Shown piece by piece: positions 12,076 to 24,199 of a stretch of 64,000 nucleotides of DNA (the first letter of the stretch is position 1; each line of letters starts with the position of its first letter). The notes below the pieces were generated by a model that saw only the letters and a list, made by a program, of their open reading frames with translations, did not search any database and was not told where the DNA came from. A program made the position numbers and the translations under genes. The stretch covers positions 1 to 64,000 of the forward strand of contig NW_026083115.1 in NCBI RefSeq assembly GCF_020184175.1, in the 5' to 3' direction. The DNA comes from Aphis gossypii (taxonomy: Eukaryota; Arthropoda; Insecta; Hemiptera; Aphididae).

Positions 12076-13729
12076 GAAGTAAAATTAAAATTGGCATTAG
12101 TTACAATGAATACAACAATAAGTATTTGAGTTGAATTTTCTACAATTTTAATTTATTTTTTTATTTTTTATTGTAGGTATTTGAAATATTTGAAATTTGA
12201 ATTCAGAATAATTTTGAAACGCAAAAGAATTACACGATAGAATAGAAATTAAGTATTTGAGGGGGGTCTAGCAATCAGTCATCACCTAAAGTAAATCTTT
12301 GTAATATGTACTTTTAAATACATCATCATTTACATAATAAATTGTAAAATAATGTAATAATACATTATGTGCATCATTAAAAGCATTTTTTCCATATACG
12401 TTTTTCAATTTTAATTTAAAAATTGTTTTGAAATTTTAAAAATACATAAGGTTTATATCACACGTGATAAATATAAAAACAGGGTAGGTAAATATTTAAC
12501 CCATCTTTGAAATCCTTTATTGTACCAATATTTTACATAATTGACCAGTGTCGTGTATTTGTTATATAGTCAGTATTATTAATATATGTGAAGGAAAGAT
12601 AAATAAAATAAAGAATATTAACAACAAACAGAAAATAATCGTTTGATAATTATAATTTATAGCTCAGCATTAATGAAATATAATAAGTTGTTAAATAAAA
12701 ATTAGACAATTTATTGTAATAAATGTATTGGTTTATTCAGGACCAATTTAAAAGCAATAATGCTTTGTAAGTGTAAATATGAATGAGTAATGAGTATGTA
12801 TAATGTTCAGATAACTGGTTTACATTAAACCTGCATTTTAAGCATAACGTCTCATAATGTATAAGCTAAAAAAAAAACAGTAGTACAAAAAATACATGGT
12901 GCTTAGATGACAGATGTTGTATATTGTGCAATTGCATCTTATTATTATACGTATTTTCCGTGTCTATGATATTGGTGTTTGATTATTTGTTCTCAATACT
13001 TCCCAAACATAATATATGTATTTAAGGGGTTCAATGAGGTATTGGTTTTCTACGAATACAAAATATATACCTAATAAGCAAAATTTGTATATACTTTCGC
13101 ATATTTAAAGTTGTACGTATTTAACAATAATACGCCGACTGTGGAAGTGAAGGCGTATAGTAATGATGGGTACCTACACTAATAATTAATAAATACTAAT
13201 TTTGTATTGAGTATAACGAATTTACCAACAATAAATAGATTTACATTTCGTCAAATCGAAATCTTATCGACGATAAGATAGTATTACTATACCCAAAGAT
13301 TAAATCTAACACGGCCGCCGTTGACGTCCAATTAATATCGGACTGCGAAGATGACAATATGTATTATATAAACATAATATAAACGCCACGTGAAAATAAA
13401 ATCGAAATCTCCTTTTTTTTAATGTTAATAACAATTGCATTTCATCGGTGTGCAAAAACTCGAGATAAACGTGTACGTATATAATACAAACACGAAAAAC
13501 ACGTCGAAAATCGTTATTGAATAACCAATTCGCCTAAAATATATAATTACCCATGTATACAATATTGCCGAGTTCAAAAAATAATAAATATACATCAATA
13601 CATAAAATAGCGTATAGGTAGTAAATATATTGGAAACTATAAAATAAATATATAATATTCCAGTAATATACTTATATACGTAGGTATGCATAATATATTA
13701 GAGCTTTAACTCTCGACAATCAAACGAAA
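12076..13729. other. AT-rich stretch, no gene seen
   Basis: I see no conserved protein in any frame and no structured repeat. The phrase tctagcaatcagtcatcac near 12268 resembles the tctagctatcagtcatca motif of the 9912-11860 duplication, so part of this stretch may be a degraded further unit. Confidence 0.4.
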
Positions 13730-14579
13730 AAACGAAAAAAAAAAATCGGAAAAAAATGCAAAAAATCGAGAGCGTCCGGGCGGCCGTGCGTTTTAAAGCA
13801 CTGCCGTCGGATCGACGACGTAACCCCGCCGGAGCGAGATTCGAATCTGACTACCCTAGCACGGGGACCTAACGCCTAAACCTATCGACTACAGTTTGAG
13901 ATGGGAAACCGAGTCGAACGTCGAGCTCTTAAGCCGTTTCCGAACCGCAGAGAACACCGCATTAATCGCATCGATTCGCAGTCTCCGTCCGTAGCGATTC
14001 CGTTAACGATCGTAAAAGAAGATTCGCCGTCGTTATCGTACGTACGACGACTATTTAACAGACGCGCGCGCTATTCCGACGTACCTCTCGCGGTTCGAAA
14101 ATCAAACACAAACGCCCGTCGTCAAGACCAATAACGTTTATGTCGCGGAAACCGAAACGCGTACATGAGAATCTCCGTGTTTAAAATACGCGTACAATCA
14201 AATATCGAGTCTCCGTATTATATTACGCACGGGTACGATGAACAGTAACATATTTTACGCGTAAACCCACTCCGAGCTCACAAGAGCGCGCGTCGTTATA
14301 GACCAATACATGAGACAATAGATAATATTATTATCGCTGTCGAGAACGTTTAAAAGACGTTCACTGTCGAGCTACAATAATAATATACGTATTTAAGGCG
14401 GGAAAAGGTCGAGAAACGGAAAAAAGGTAGAAAAAAACGTATCGAAACGGAGCGGCGGCGGCGGACGACGTTTTCGAAAATGGCGCGACGGAACGGAATT
14501 TTGTGATTGGTAATTGTCTATAATACGGGTGGCGCGGCGCCGGCGGAAAGACGAACCGCTTCACGCTTTATTATATAAG
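13730..14579 (-). repeat. GC- and CpG-rich copy of the tRNA-box repeat
   Basis: It shares both borders with the 9271-9911 copy: an A-rich start, the TAGTCGATAGG box (near 13886-13895 in reverse), the adjacent CCCCGTG segment and the terminal CTTATATAATAAAGCGTGAA (14579 to 14560 in reverse). It is far richer in CpG than its surroundings. The B-box is altered (GATTCGAATC). Short open frames inside, such as 13901-14134, follow the composition and are not supported as genes. Confidence 0.6.
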
Positions 14580-15300
14580 GAGATACTTTATTATTATTAA
14601 AACCATCACTGTAATAAGACTGTTATTTCAACAAGTTATGGTGTACACAGACACAAAAAAAACACACATCATTGTAAAATCAATACATTCATAGAATCCA
14701 AAATATTTTACCTTACATGAGAACATCAAATTGTGTAGGAACATTTTATAATTTATAAAGTTAGTAATTATAATAATAATGTTTCAAATGAAGTTCAATT
14801 AGAAAATAATAAAAATTACTTACGATTTCTTCTTTTTTAAATTATTTAAAAGTTTACCTACGTTTCCCAACAGGCCTTTTTTTGGCACGAAACTTTTTTA
14901 GGGACATTTTAAAAATTAACACAAGCTCACAAAATATGACACAATGTTGATTGTCAACTGTTGAAACATAACTGATAATATGATATTTTGCAAAACAGTA
15001 ATTTGTTTAGGTGTATATAATAAATTATTCTCAGTGTAATTTAACTTTTAGTCTATTATAGAACTATTATTATTTATGGATAGATGTTGTGGGGGGGTCT
15101 TAAATTGTATCATAATTCATATGATCATTATTTATATTATAATTATAGAACCTTTATATTCGTCTAGCCATACACGCTGCAGCAATCACGTTCCGTAGCT
15201 AGACGTCTTATTTCATCGTAACTATTCGTGGAAATTATTACAGACGCACTAATTACCGATAACGATAACACGAGGCGCTTGCCCAAATACGGACAAATAT
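14580..15300. other. AT-rich stretch, no gene seen
   Basis: No conserved coding region or clear repeat border was found. The short open frames at 15164-15512 overlap the palindromic unit that follows and have no recognisable family. Confidence 0.4.
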
Positions 15301-15324
15301 ATTTAATTAAATTGAAATTTTTAC

Positions 15325-15652
15325 ATAAAAACTGGTTCGCGCGGGAAAGAACCGAGAAGGCTACTGTCATAACTAAGAAACGAAATTTCCACCACAGAAA
15401 AAGGAGAACTTTGGCTGTGCAACGTTGGTTTTACTTTTTCGATATTGCAAATACAAAAAAAGTGCTTATAGTTTCAAAATTCCCTATTTTGGTGTTTTTC
15501 AAACTTGAATAACTTTTTGTTAAGTCCTGTTATCGAAAAAGTAAAACCAACGTTGCACAGCCAAAATTCTCCTCTTTCTGTGATAAAAATGTTGTTGCTT
15601 AGCTTGGACTACAGCCCGGGTGGTTCTTTCCCGCGTGAAACTGTTTTTACAA
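15325..15652. repeat. Long interrupted inverted repeat, arms of about 125 bp
   Basis: The left arm (about 15325-15453, containing gcgggaaagaacc, ggagaactttggctgtgc and aacgttggttttac) is repeated in reverse at about 15528-15652 (gtaaaaccaacgttgcac, gcacagccaaaattctcc, ggttctttcccgcg). About 75 bp separate the arms. It could fold into a long hairpin or be a palindromic MITE just upstream of the hAT pseudogene. Confidence 0.75.
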
Positions 15653-15891
15653 ACATTTTGTGGGCAGTATCACGTCCTCTTAATGTACCTGAGTCGCCGC
15701 GTCGGGATGACTGACGATTACCGACAGCAGTACAGCACTAAAAAAAGTCATCTCAATTGGCGATAACGATTATTGGACAATATATGAACAAAATTTCAAT
15801 GAGTTATTTTAGTGTGTCGTTATTTGTCCAAATAAAACGATCTGTATTTTAGTAGTGTTTTATTCTTCGAAACTTTTATTTTAAATACAAT

Positions 15892-17757
15892 TTGTACGTA
15901 AAAATGAAGAGACTTCTTAAGTGCGGCGATGATACTACTTCTGTTGGAAACACAACTATTAAAAAATCAAAAACACAGCCAAACCGTAAGTACGATTTAA
16001 ATTATTTAAAATTTGGCTTCGTGATTAAACCGGAAACAGAAAATAGTGAAAGCTCTATTCCCCTATGCATTATTTGTATAGAGACACTTTCAAACCAAAG
16101 TATGAAACCTTCGCTATTAAAACGTCACCAACAAACCAAACACCCAGAAACGGAAAATAAATCAATTGAGTTTTTTCAAAGAAAAACTGAATTTTTTTAA
16201 AAAAGAATCCAATTGTATGACGCATTTCACTAATACTGACAGCAAATATTTAAAAGCATCAGATTTAGCCAGCTTTAGGATTGTTAAAGATGGAGAGCCT
16301 CATACAAATGGTGAAACGCTGATATTACTTGCGGCTAAAGATATGATGCAAACGGTTTTAGGAGAAAAGGCTGCTAAAGAATTGGATAAAATTCCATTAT
16401 CAAATAATTCTGTTAAAAGAAGAATTGATACTATGGTTTTAAATATTGAAGAAATATTGGTTACTCAACTAAAAATGTGTTCGAATTTTTCTTTCCAAGT
16501 AGATGATAGTACAGATATAACAAATATGGCACAGCTACTTGTTTTCATTCGATATGATTTTGACAATGTATTAAATGAGGAGTATTTATTTTGTAAATCA
16601 CTTGAATCAAATACGAACGCTGAAAATATTTTTAAAATAATCGATGATTATTTGTCAACCATAGATTTGCCTTGGAAAAAATGTGTTGGCATTTGTACAG
16701 ACAGAGCCCAAACTATGTATGGAAAATTGACAGGACTAGCGTCGAGAGTACAGAAAGTTGCGCCCTATTGTAAAAGTACACATTGTGCGATACATAGAGA
16801 AGCTTTGGCTTCCAAAAATATGCCCGATCAACTATCCTCTGTTTTAAAATGCACTGTAAAGGTTATAAACTTCATTAAGGCTAGAACCCTCAATACTCGA
16901 CTTTTCAAATTGTTATGCGAAGAAATGGGAGAACAATTTAATACTTTGCTTTTTCATACTGAAGTGAGATGGTTATCTCGTGGCAAAATTTTAAATAGAT
17001 TGTTTGAGTTGAGATCTGAAGTTCATTTATTTTTGATTGAAAAAGACGATGACATGAAGAATTTGTTCAACAATGAAGAATGGTTATCTAGATTACCCTA
17101 CTTGGCTGACATTTTTGATAAGCTCAACACTTTAAATATGGGATTACAAGGCATAAATATAACAATATTCACCACTTATGATAAAATAAATTCTTTCAAG
17201 AGAAAATTGGATCTCTATAAATCCCAATAAAAAAAAAAGACATTTCTGCATTTCCTAATCTTTCTTCATTTATTGATGAAAATGAACTCTCTCTGAAAGA
17301 AGATTTAAATGCTGACATCTTGGAACACTTGGAAGCACTGGAGACAAATTTTTCAAAATATTTTTCTGAAGACTATTCAAATAAAAATTGGATTAGAAAC
17401 CCATTTTTGTATGAATCTTCAGACAATGAAGTCCCTGATGATGTTGAAGACAAAGAATCATTCATTGGTATGGTAAGTGACAGTTCAATGAAAGACAAAA
17501 CATTGGTTTCATTTTGGATGTCAACAAAAAAAGAATACCCATCTTTTTTCAAGCAAGCATTACAATGTTTAACTCCATTTGTCACTACTTATTTGTGTGA
17601 GAGTGGATTTTCTGAATTGCTGTATTTGAAAAATAAGTACAGAAGTAGGCTCGATATTCATAATGACTTAAGAGTGAAAATAAGTTCCATTCGGCCTGAT
17701 ATTGATGTTCTTGTACAAAATAAACAACACAAATATCACATTAAATTTAAAAATTGA
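15892..17757 (+). pseudogene. hAT transposase, ZBED5-like group, two frameshifts
   Basis: Three consecutive segments form one hAT transposase of about 610 residues. 15892-16180 holds a BED-type zinc finger (CIICIETLSN then HQQTKHPETE). 16175-17230 holds the RNase H-like core with Asp in FQVDDSTDIT, Asp in GICTDRAQTMYG and the CAIHREALASK motif. 17239-17757 holds the hAT C-terminal dimerisation region (TTYLCESGFSELLYLKNKYRSR, split here). The first shift lies in a T6 run at 16171-16176, where five T would restore frame. The second lies at a TAA followed by an A run at 17228-17238. No terminal repeats or target duplication could be assigned. Confidence 0.75.
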
Positions 17758-17906
17758 AATAAACATAAATATTAAGATTTAATTAAAAATTAAGATTTTT
17801 TTAAAGTTCTAAAGTTTAGATGTTTCGTGTTGACGTAGTCGTTCAGATGCATGCTTCTGTTCCACTTTTATACAATCTAGGAGTCTTGTGTCGATCACCC
17901 ATTATA

Positions 17907-20131
17907 CAGTGTGTCCCGTTTTAAATGTACCACTAAATATCTCAGCCCGATAAACTTAGATTGAAATACGGTTTGCTGCAATAGCTAAGGGGTACTGAAG
18001 TACACATTTAAGGACAAATTTAAAATTTTTAACTCTTGTAGTATGCGCATGCGCAATACAAATTTTTTTTTTAAATTGGAACACCTATTTTTGTCACCGG
18101 ATATGGATAGATTATTTTATTCTAAGTAATTTTGATCCATTGACCATAGTTCTAAACCAAAAATTGAATGAGTTACACATTTTGGAAATTTTAAAATAAT
18201 TAAATTTTTCCGATTTTACCAAAAACATTACACGCTTGAATTTTATACAAAAGTAAGTCATTTTTGAACTAAAATGAAATACATTTAAATAATTTAATAC
18301 AAAATTACCAAAAAAAAAAAATGTATAGCCAAATTAAATTTAATTAATTTAAAAATAAATTTACCAACTAAATTGACAATGACGTTGTGATTTGCGTTAT
18401 TATTGTGCGATAAAACTTATTTAATTATTTCCAGTTATATTATTAGTACTTTGATAATAGTAGATTATTTCTAATTTTATTCTTAGTACTTCGATAATTA
18501 TTGTAGATATTGTTTGAGTATCAAAAATGAACTAATGCACGTTCACTCAGTATTGTACGTTCATCGATAACACTTATAACTTTTAACATAATACTTTGAA
18601 AGATTTTTCTTTTTTTCTTCTTTAAAATGTTAAACAATAGTGAAAAAGTTGATATGATTTTAATTTATGGTGAGTGTAATAAACATTGTCGGGAGGCTGC
18701 AAGGGTTTATGCAAATCGATATCCCGAAAGATATCATCCACCGCATAATTTTTTTTTAAGATTACTTAATAATTTACGAACTTACGGGACTTTTTCAATA
18801 AGAGATGCACAGAGACAACCACTACGCAATATGGAACAAAATGATGATCAGGAAAATGAAATAATTGCGTACATTCAATTAAATCCTCACTCATCTTTAA
18901 GACATGTTGCTAGAGAATTTGGCTTTTCAAAAACAAAGGTACACAAAATATTCAAAAAATACAAGTTACATCCTTATAGGGTTGATCTAGTTCAGCATTT
19001 ACGCCAAGGTGATAACGAACGTAGATTAACATTTATTGCATGGATAACAACAGAAATTAATAACGACCCATTATTTTTAAATTACATTTTGTGGACCGAT
19101 GAATCAAAGTTTACCAATAATGGCGTTTTAAATAAGCGAATAACCGTTATTGGTCAAACGGAAATCCACATTGGGCAGTTGATACAAATTATCAAACAGT
19201 ATGGGGCACAAATGTGTGGTGCGGATTATTAGGAGGAAATTTAATAGGTCCACATTTTTATGACGGTACTCTTAATGGAAGACGTTATTCAGATTTCTTA
19301 ACATTGCTACCGATGATGTTGGAAGATGTCCCTTTACTTCGACAAAACTTATTTTTTCAACAGGATGGAGCACCCGCTCATAATGCCATTATTGTAAGAC
19401 AACAGTTAAATGAAATGTTTGGAAATCGATGGATGGGAACTCACGGGCCAGTGGAATGGCCCCCACGGTCACTTGATCTAACACCATTAGATTTTTTTTT
19501 TATGGGGTCATTTAAAGACTATTGTTTATGCAGATCCACCAGCAAACTTACAGGATTTAAAAAATAAAATGACGGTAGCGTGCAGACAATTAACAAAAGA
19601 ACAAATTTTGGCAGCAACCTATAGAGAAGTGAGTCGTCGATTGGAAATGTGTTAGAAAAAAACGGAGGAAATTTTGAACATTTTATTAGATAAAAAAAAT
19701 AAACATAAGTCAAAACAATGTAACGGAGTATTTTTTATTTAATTTCCTACTTCACATTCTTTATTAAAATCTATGAAAAAATCACTCAAATCAAATTTAA
19801 AACAATAAATGTTTTTGGTAAAATCGAAAAAATTTAATTATTTTAAAATTTCCAAAATGTATAACTCATTCAATTTTTGGTTTAGAACTATGGTCAATGG
19901 ATCAAAATTACTTAGAATAAAATAATCTATCCATATCCAGTGACAAAAATAGGTGTTGCAGTTTAAAAAAAAAAAATTGTATTGCGCATGCGCATACTAC
20001 AAGAGTTAAAAATTTTAAATTTGTCCTTAAATGTGTACTTCAGTACCCCTTAGCTATTGCAGCAAACCGTATTTCAATCTAAGATTATCGGGTTGAGATA
20101 TTTAGTGATACATTTAAAACGGGACACACTA
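17907..20131 (+). mobile_element. mariner-like element with 323-bp terminal inverted repeats
   Basis: The ends CAGTGTGTCCCGTTTT (17907) and its reverse at 20131 are flanked by TA on both sides. Inverted similarity continues for about 323 bp (17907-18229 against 19808-20131), including the shared gcatgcgcaa and the string attgcagcaaaccg. Long TIRs of this size are unusual for mariner. The transposase lies at 18627-19655. Confidence 0.85.
18627..19655 (+). pseudogene. mariner-like transposase (DUF4817 HTH plus DDD catalytic core), two frameshifts
   Basis: The N-terminus (REAARVYANRYPERYHPP) is the DUF4817-type helix-turn-helix; a second HTH follows (LRHVAREFGFSKTKVHKI). Catalytic residues are Asp in WTDESKF, Asp in QQDGAPAH and Asp in PPRSLDLTPLD, the last two separated by about 36 residues by my count. 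Frame breaks: near 19140, where one base is missing in GCGAATAACC, and in a T10 run at 19492-19501 where nine T would continue the frame to the stop at 19653-19655. The full product would be about 343 residues, the usual size for the family. Confidence 0.8.
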
Positions 20132-20280
20132 TATCTATTTGAATAAAAGTCAGCTAATTTATTTTTATTTCTCTTAATATTTTTAAGACATTAAACAAAT
20201 AAGTGATTCGTTTTAGTAGTATACATAAATATACGTATTGTGACACTTACAGGTGACAGAGAATTGTTTCAAAGTTAATT

Positions 20281-20592
20281 TTATAAGGGGCAGTGTGGTG
20301 CAGTGGTCACATAAGTTGGCCACGACCCGCGCAGTCACCAGTTCGAACCCGGCTCAGTGCAAAAAATATTCTGCAGAATTTTCTGTAGTCTCTCTCCCCC
20401 CAGCTATCGCTCTGGTAGCCTACTCTGCTCCCCACTGAACCCACTCCACTGGGAGTGAAGTTCACACGTGAATATTCTCTTCCTAAGAGAAGGGGGTATA
20501 AGTACTACATACTGCACTCTACCCCTCCCAAGCGAAAAAGACTTCGATAAAGACCCAGGTGGTCGTTTCGATAATAATAATTGAAAAGAAAA
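20281..20592 (+). mobile_element. tRNA-derived SINE with target-site duplication
   Basis: The 5' part has a pol III A box (TGGTGCAGTGG at about 20294) and B box (GTTCGAACCC at about 20341) with tRNA spacing. The body is unrelated and the 3' end has a short AAT repeat (ATAATAATAATT) and an A-rich tail. The direct repeat AAAGTTAATT occurs at 20271-20280 and again at 20593-20602, as expected for L1-type target-primed insertion. Confidence 0.85.
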
Positions 20593-20860
20593 AAAGTTAA
20601 TTATATTATATTTTAATTCAGTGGTGAAGAGTGGATAAACTATAAGAGTAATAAATAAATTAAGTTTGCTTGTAGGTACACTTTTTTCACAAGACGCAGG
20701 TTGTAACTCGCAATAACACCATAACCAACGGCATGAATAAATGTAATGACTATAATAGTAAGGTATTCTTGTCGTATGGGGTCTACCTCACGTTTCTACA
20801 TGTCATATGCGGTCTACCGCACACTTACCGTCTACCACACATGCTTTTATACGTCATATC

Positions 20861-20974
20861 CAGTGGCATAGCAAAAAAATTTGGGCTCCCTCACAAAAAT
20901 AAAAAATGGGCCCCAAATTTACTATATGTTCTCCCCCGCAGCGCGGGGTCTGCGGGCCATCAGTTCAGCCACTG
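20861..20974. mobile_element. hAT-type MITE nested in the Merlin left end
   Basis: The segment starts CAGTGGCATAGC and ends TTCAGCCACTG, so its termini CAGTGGC/GCCACTG are inverted as in hAT elements. The flanks CGTCATAT and TGTCATAT match at 7 of 8 positions, the expected 8-bp duplication. It is about 114 bp and non-coding, and contains tggGCCCc-type G/C-rich blocks. Confidence 0.7.
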
Positions 20975-21270
20975 TGTCATATGCGGTCTATAACATAGGT
21001 TTAATTATTATATTTAATTTAATGACACACAATATGTATTAAAAATAATTAAATAAAATAATACACGTCAAAAATAATCGAAATATAAAATAATCATCTA
21101 AAGCGAATAATAATTATAACAACAAATAAAATAGGTAATACAGTATGTCACTATGTATGCAAATCGAATAATAATTATAAAAACAAATAAAATAATACAG
21201 TATGTCAATATGTATAAGAATCAAAAAATACTATACTATGTCTAAATAATCTACATTTTTATTATTTAAA

Positions 21271-22280
21271 TTAGGTACAATATAACTTTACGTCTCTTAA
21301 AAAACATTCAAATATATCATCATTGCTGTTTCTTATACGCCACCTTTGTTCCGCTAAATACGAGGGCAGCAATGATGGTGATGTACCATGCATTTTTTTT
21401 ACGATTCGAAGTTTTAAACCTCCCCATAAACTTTCTATGCGCTGTGTGTGTGCACCATTGATAGGATCGACAAAAAATTGGTAATGGTTTACGGTTTTAT
21501 GTATGTACCCTTTAGTTTCTAATGTCTTGTATGCAAGCCATTCATCTGAGTGTATTTCTGTACCAATTTCAATTTCATTTTGAATTATTTCATGCAGTAT
21601 CTGCCTGTCTCTTTTTTCTACAACAAAGTATCTTGCCTCGATAACACCATTTTCGTCTTTTTGACACATTCCAAACACCCATGGACCAGTAAGTTTTTTT
21701 CCATAATTTCTATTACTAAAATCAGGTTCCTCTTCGTCGCTCACCTCGTTTTCATCCACATTTTCAGTAGCAATATCAGCCCCTAATTATCGTCCTCTGT
21801 TGTACTTTCTTTTACCACGCATTAAAGATTCATCGACTTGAACAATAGTATTTGTACCTCCCATTTTCCTTCTTTTTTCAAAAGCAGCTACCGGTATGTC
21901 ACGACATAAATTCATCCAGTCGTGCACTGTGTGACTTCCTCGTCCTGTTAATTTAATTATGGTATTTTTTGGTATTTCAAGACACCAATAATAAGCTAAC
22001 TCTAAAATATCGGACAACGATAACCCACTATTACATCGACCATTTTTATCTTTGTATGTGAAAAAAGTGTTACCTTTACGGACGGATTGAGTTCTTTGGC
22101 AACCTTTTTAAGTGCATCGTATCACAATTCGTTCTTTTCCCCGTTCTTTGCGAGTATAATATTTGGTTAGCAAACCACAGTGTACACTGTTGTATCGGTT
22201 TCAATAAGTTCTTCTTCCATTAAAAAAGCTATGGTATTTTCCTCTGGTTGGATAACTACATTGAAATGTTTGGCTAACAT
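21271..22280 (-). pseudogene. Merlin transposase (ISXO2-like), several lesions
   Basis: Eukaryotic relative of the IS1016/IS1595 transposases, which use a DDE nuclease for cut-and-paste movement. Reading from the ATG at 22280: a short N-terminal region, a Cys-containing block with a frame break and a TAA near 22105, then TYKDKNGRCNSGLSLSDILE, and the hallmark VDESLMRGKRKYNRGR (first catalytic Asp/Glu region). A TAA follows at about 21787. The second half has HSDEWLAYKTL and HTQRIESLWGGLK, the catalytic Asp and Glu/Asn regions. About 336 codons in all. The later half stays in one frame, so decay is modest. Confidence 0.8.
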
Positions 22281-22608
22281 AATTTTAAAAAGTGCAGTAA
22301 ATAAACTGAAGAAAAACTGATCACGTAGGTATTACAGCACAAACTGAAATGATTATCTTTTACGTTTACGACTACAGTCATAATTTTGGCAGGATCCAAG
22401 TTTTATTATAGCAGGTATTTTATTATTGATATAGAAATCACATCGTTAAGATAAAACTTAATCGTCATTGCCGTCGAATCATTGAAAATGATCATAAGTA
22501 GATATAAAGTGTGTGGACGTGTGGTAGACCGCATGTGACTTATAGGAACATGTGTGGTAGATGACAAGTGTGCGGTAGACCGCATACGACAAGAATACCT
22601 AACAGTAA

Positions 22609-24152
22609 ATTAGTTACAATAAAAAAATCAATAAGATTGAGATATCAGACAAGTCTCATATAATCTCCACGCACACGTCAAAATATCATCGCTGTAGAAT
22701 AACACACTTGTCGATGTCCCAACACATCTATTGACTATTTGTGTACAGTGTAAATATTAATATTAATATTAAAAATATTCAACATTTAATTTTGCAGGTA
22801 CCAACACATCAGTTTAAGATTTAAATTTATAACTAATCTAGCTACATTTTGGATTGTTAAAAAAAACATGCTAATGCATATAAATCAGGGCCTTATTTAT
22901 GAGTGACGCTTTAAAATTCTTATTTATATTTAATAGGTATAAGTTTTAAGTAGTGTGTGTTTAGTTAATTAAATTAAATTATGATTAAATCAATATTTAT
23001 TAATAATTAACTTACCCAATATTAATAGTAGGCTGATTGAATACGTGACAAATTTACAATGTATTGATACTAGAATTAAAATTTCGTAAACACTCAATGC
23101 TGACAAAACAATCAATGATAAATGATAATGTTGCCCGAAGACCGTCGCCTCGCGGCGTCGCTAGCCACTCCGCAATGTGTACGGTTTTACACGAGTTTTA
23201 GGAAAAATAATGTTTTATTGACTATTATACTAACGTCTAGCGATAAGCTTAATGAAAGTAACACTATTTGGTTTATATAAATTAGATAGCAAAAAAAAAC
23301 ACATAGATTATATCAAACAAAATATTATTTTTATACATTGAGAAATATTTTTGCTAGTAATATTAAAAATCATATTTCGAACGTAGTGTATAAAAATGTA
23401 TAATAATTTATACAACACACATGAAATAATACTAGTTTTGAAATTCAAATAACTATTAGGACTATTATTACTAGGATATATTTTTGCAAATACTAGAAAA
23501 ATAAATCGCTGCCAAAACAATACCACGTATCTCCAAAATGTAAAATTTTCAGGAGACAAAAAACTAATTATAAAATCAAATTTCGGGAATAGATTAACCT
23601 TATAATTAATAATGCTATCAAAATTATGTTTAAAAAAATAATTTCTCATAAAACCAAAAATTAAAACAATTAGTAATTATAATTAGGACTTACAAGGTAT
23701 TGTCTTAACTATTCAGACCATGGCTAAATAACTTAGTTAATTAGTTATTTAGCCATGATTCAGACAATATAGTGGAGATACGTGATATTTGATCATAGTT
23801 CCATAGTCATAATTATTATGTTCATAAAATGTAGGTATATTGTATCAATATAATATAAAAAATACTTAGTATCACTTTATTTTAAAATAGTATGCAACGT
23901 GCTCTGATACTTATATTAAATATAATACATAAATTACTACATACCATAGCCAACAATAACCTAACATTGGGGGTGCAACAGACATTTTATGATAGGGGTA
24001 TAAAATATTACTATAATCGGATTCTAAAAGTGAGCAGGAGATTAAGTAGGTACATATTTTCTTAAACATATTAATATAAATCATCAACGGCGGCGGAGCG
24101 GCGTAATAATGCCGAACGCAGCGACAATAGTACATTATACCAAATTATACTA
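22609..24152. other. AT-rich stretch, no gene seen
   Basis: No conserved protein was recognised. A 113-codon frame on the minus strand (23308-23649) is rich in Phe, Ile and Asn, as expected from base composition. A short hairpin lies at 23719-23757. Confidence 0.4.
23719..23757. repeat. Perfect 15-bp hairpin with a 9-base loop
   Basis: CATGGCTAAATAACT is followed after TAGTTAATT by its exact reverse complement. The flanks attcagac also recur on both sides, as direct rather than inverted repeats. Confidence 0.8.
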
Positions 24153-24199
24153 TGTGGCGGCATCGTTCAGGGTCAAAGACGGATCATCGCACGTATGCT

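Larger units (their letters stand above)
20762..22599 (-). mobile_element. Merlin DNA transposon
   Basis: The ends share GGTATTCTTGTCGTATG in inverted orientation. The imperfect inverted similarity runs for roughly 100 bp and contains repeated GCGGTCTACCGCACACTT and CTACCACACATG motifs. The flanks TAATAGTAA (20753-20761) and TAACAGTAA (22600-22608) form a 9-bp duplication with one mismatch, matching the 8-9 bp known for Merlin. The left TIR is interrupted by a nested hAT MITE. Confidence 0.85.

Noticed and set aside
13901..14134. 77-codon Arg-rich frame
   Set aside because: It lies in a CpG-rich repeat; Arg richness follows from CG-rich codons and the other copy does not keep the frame.
20253..20438. 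61-codon frame with VQWSHKLATTRAVTSSNP
   Set aside because: It is the translated tRNA-like head of the SINE.
23308..23649. 113-codon membrane-like frame on the minus strand
   Set aside because: Phe/Ile/Asn-rich composition is expected from AT-rich DNA; no motif of a receptor or transporter was recognised.
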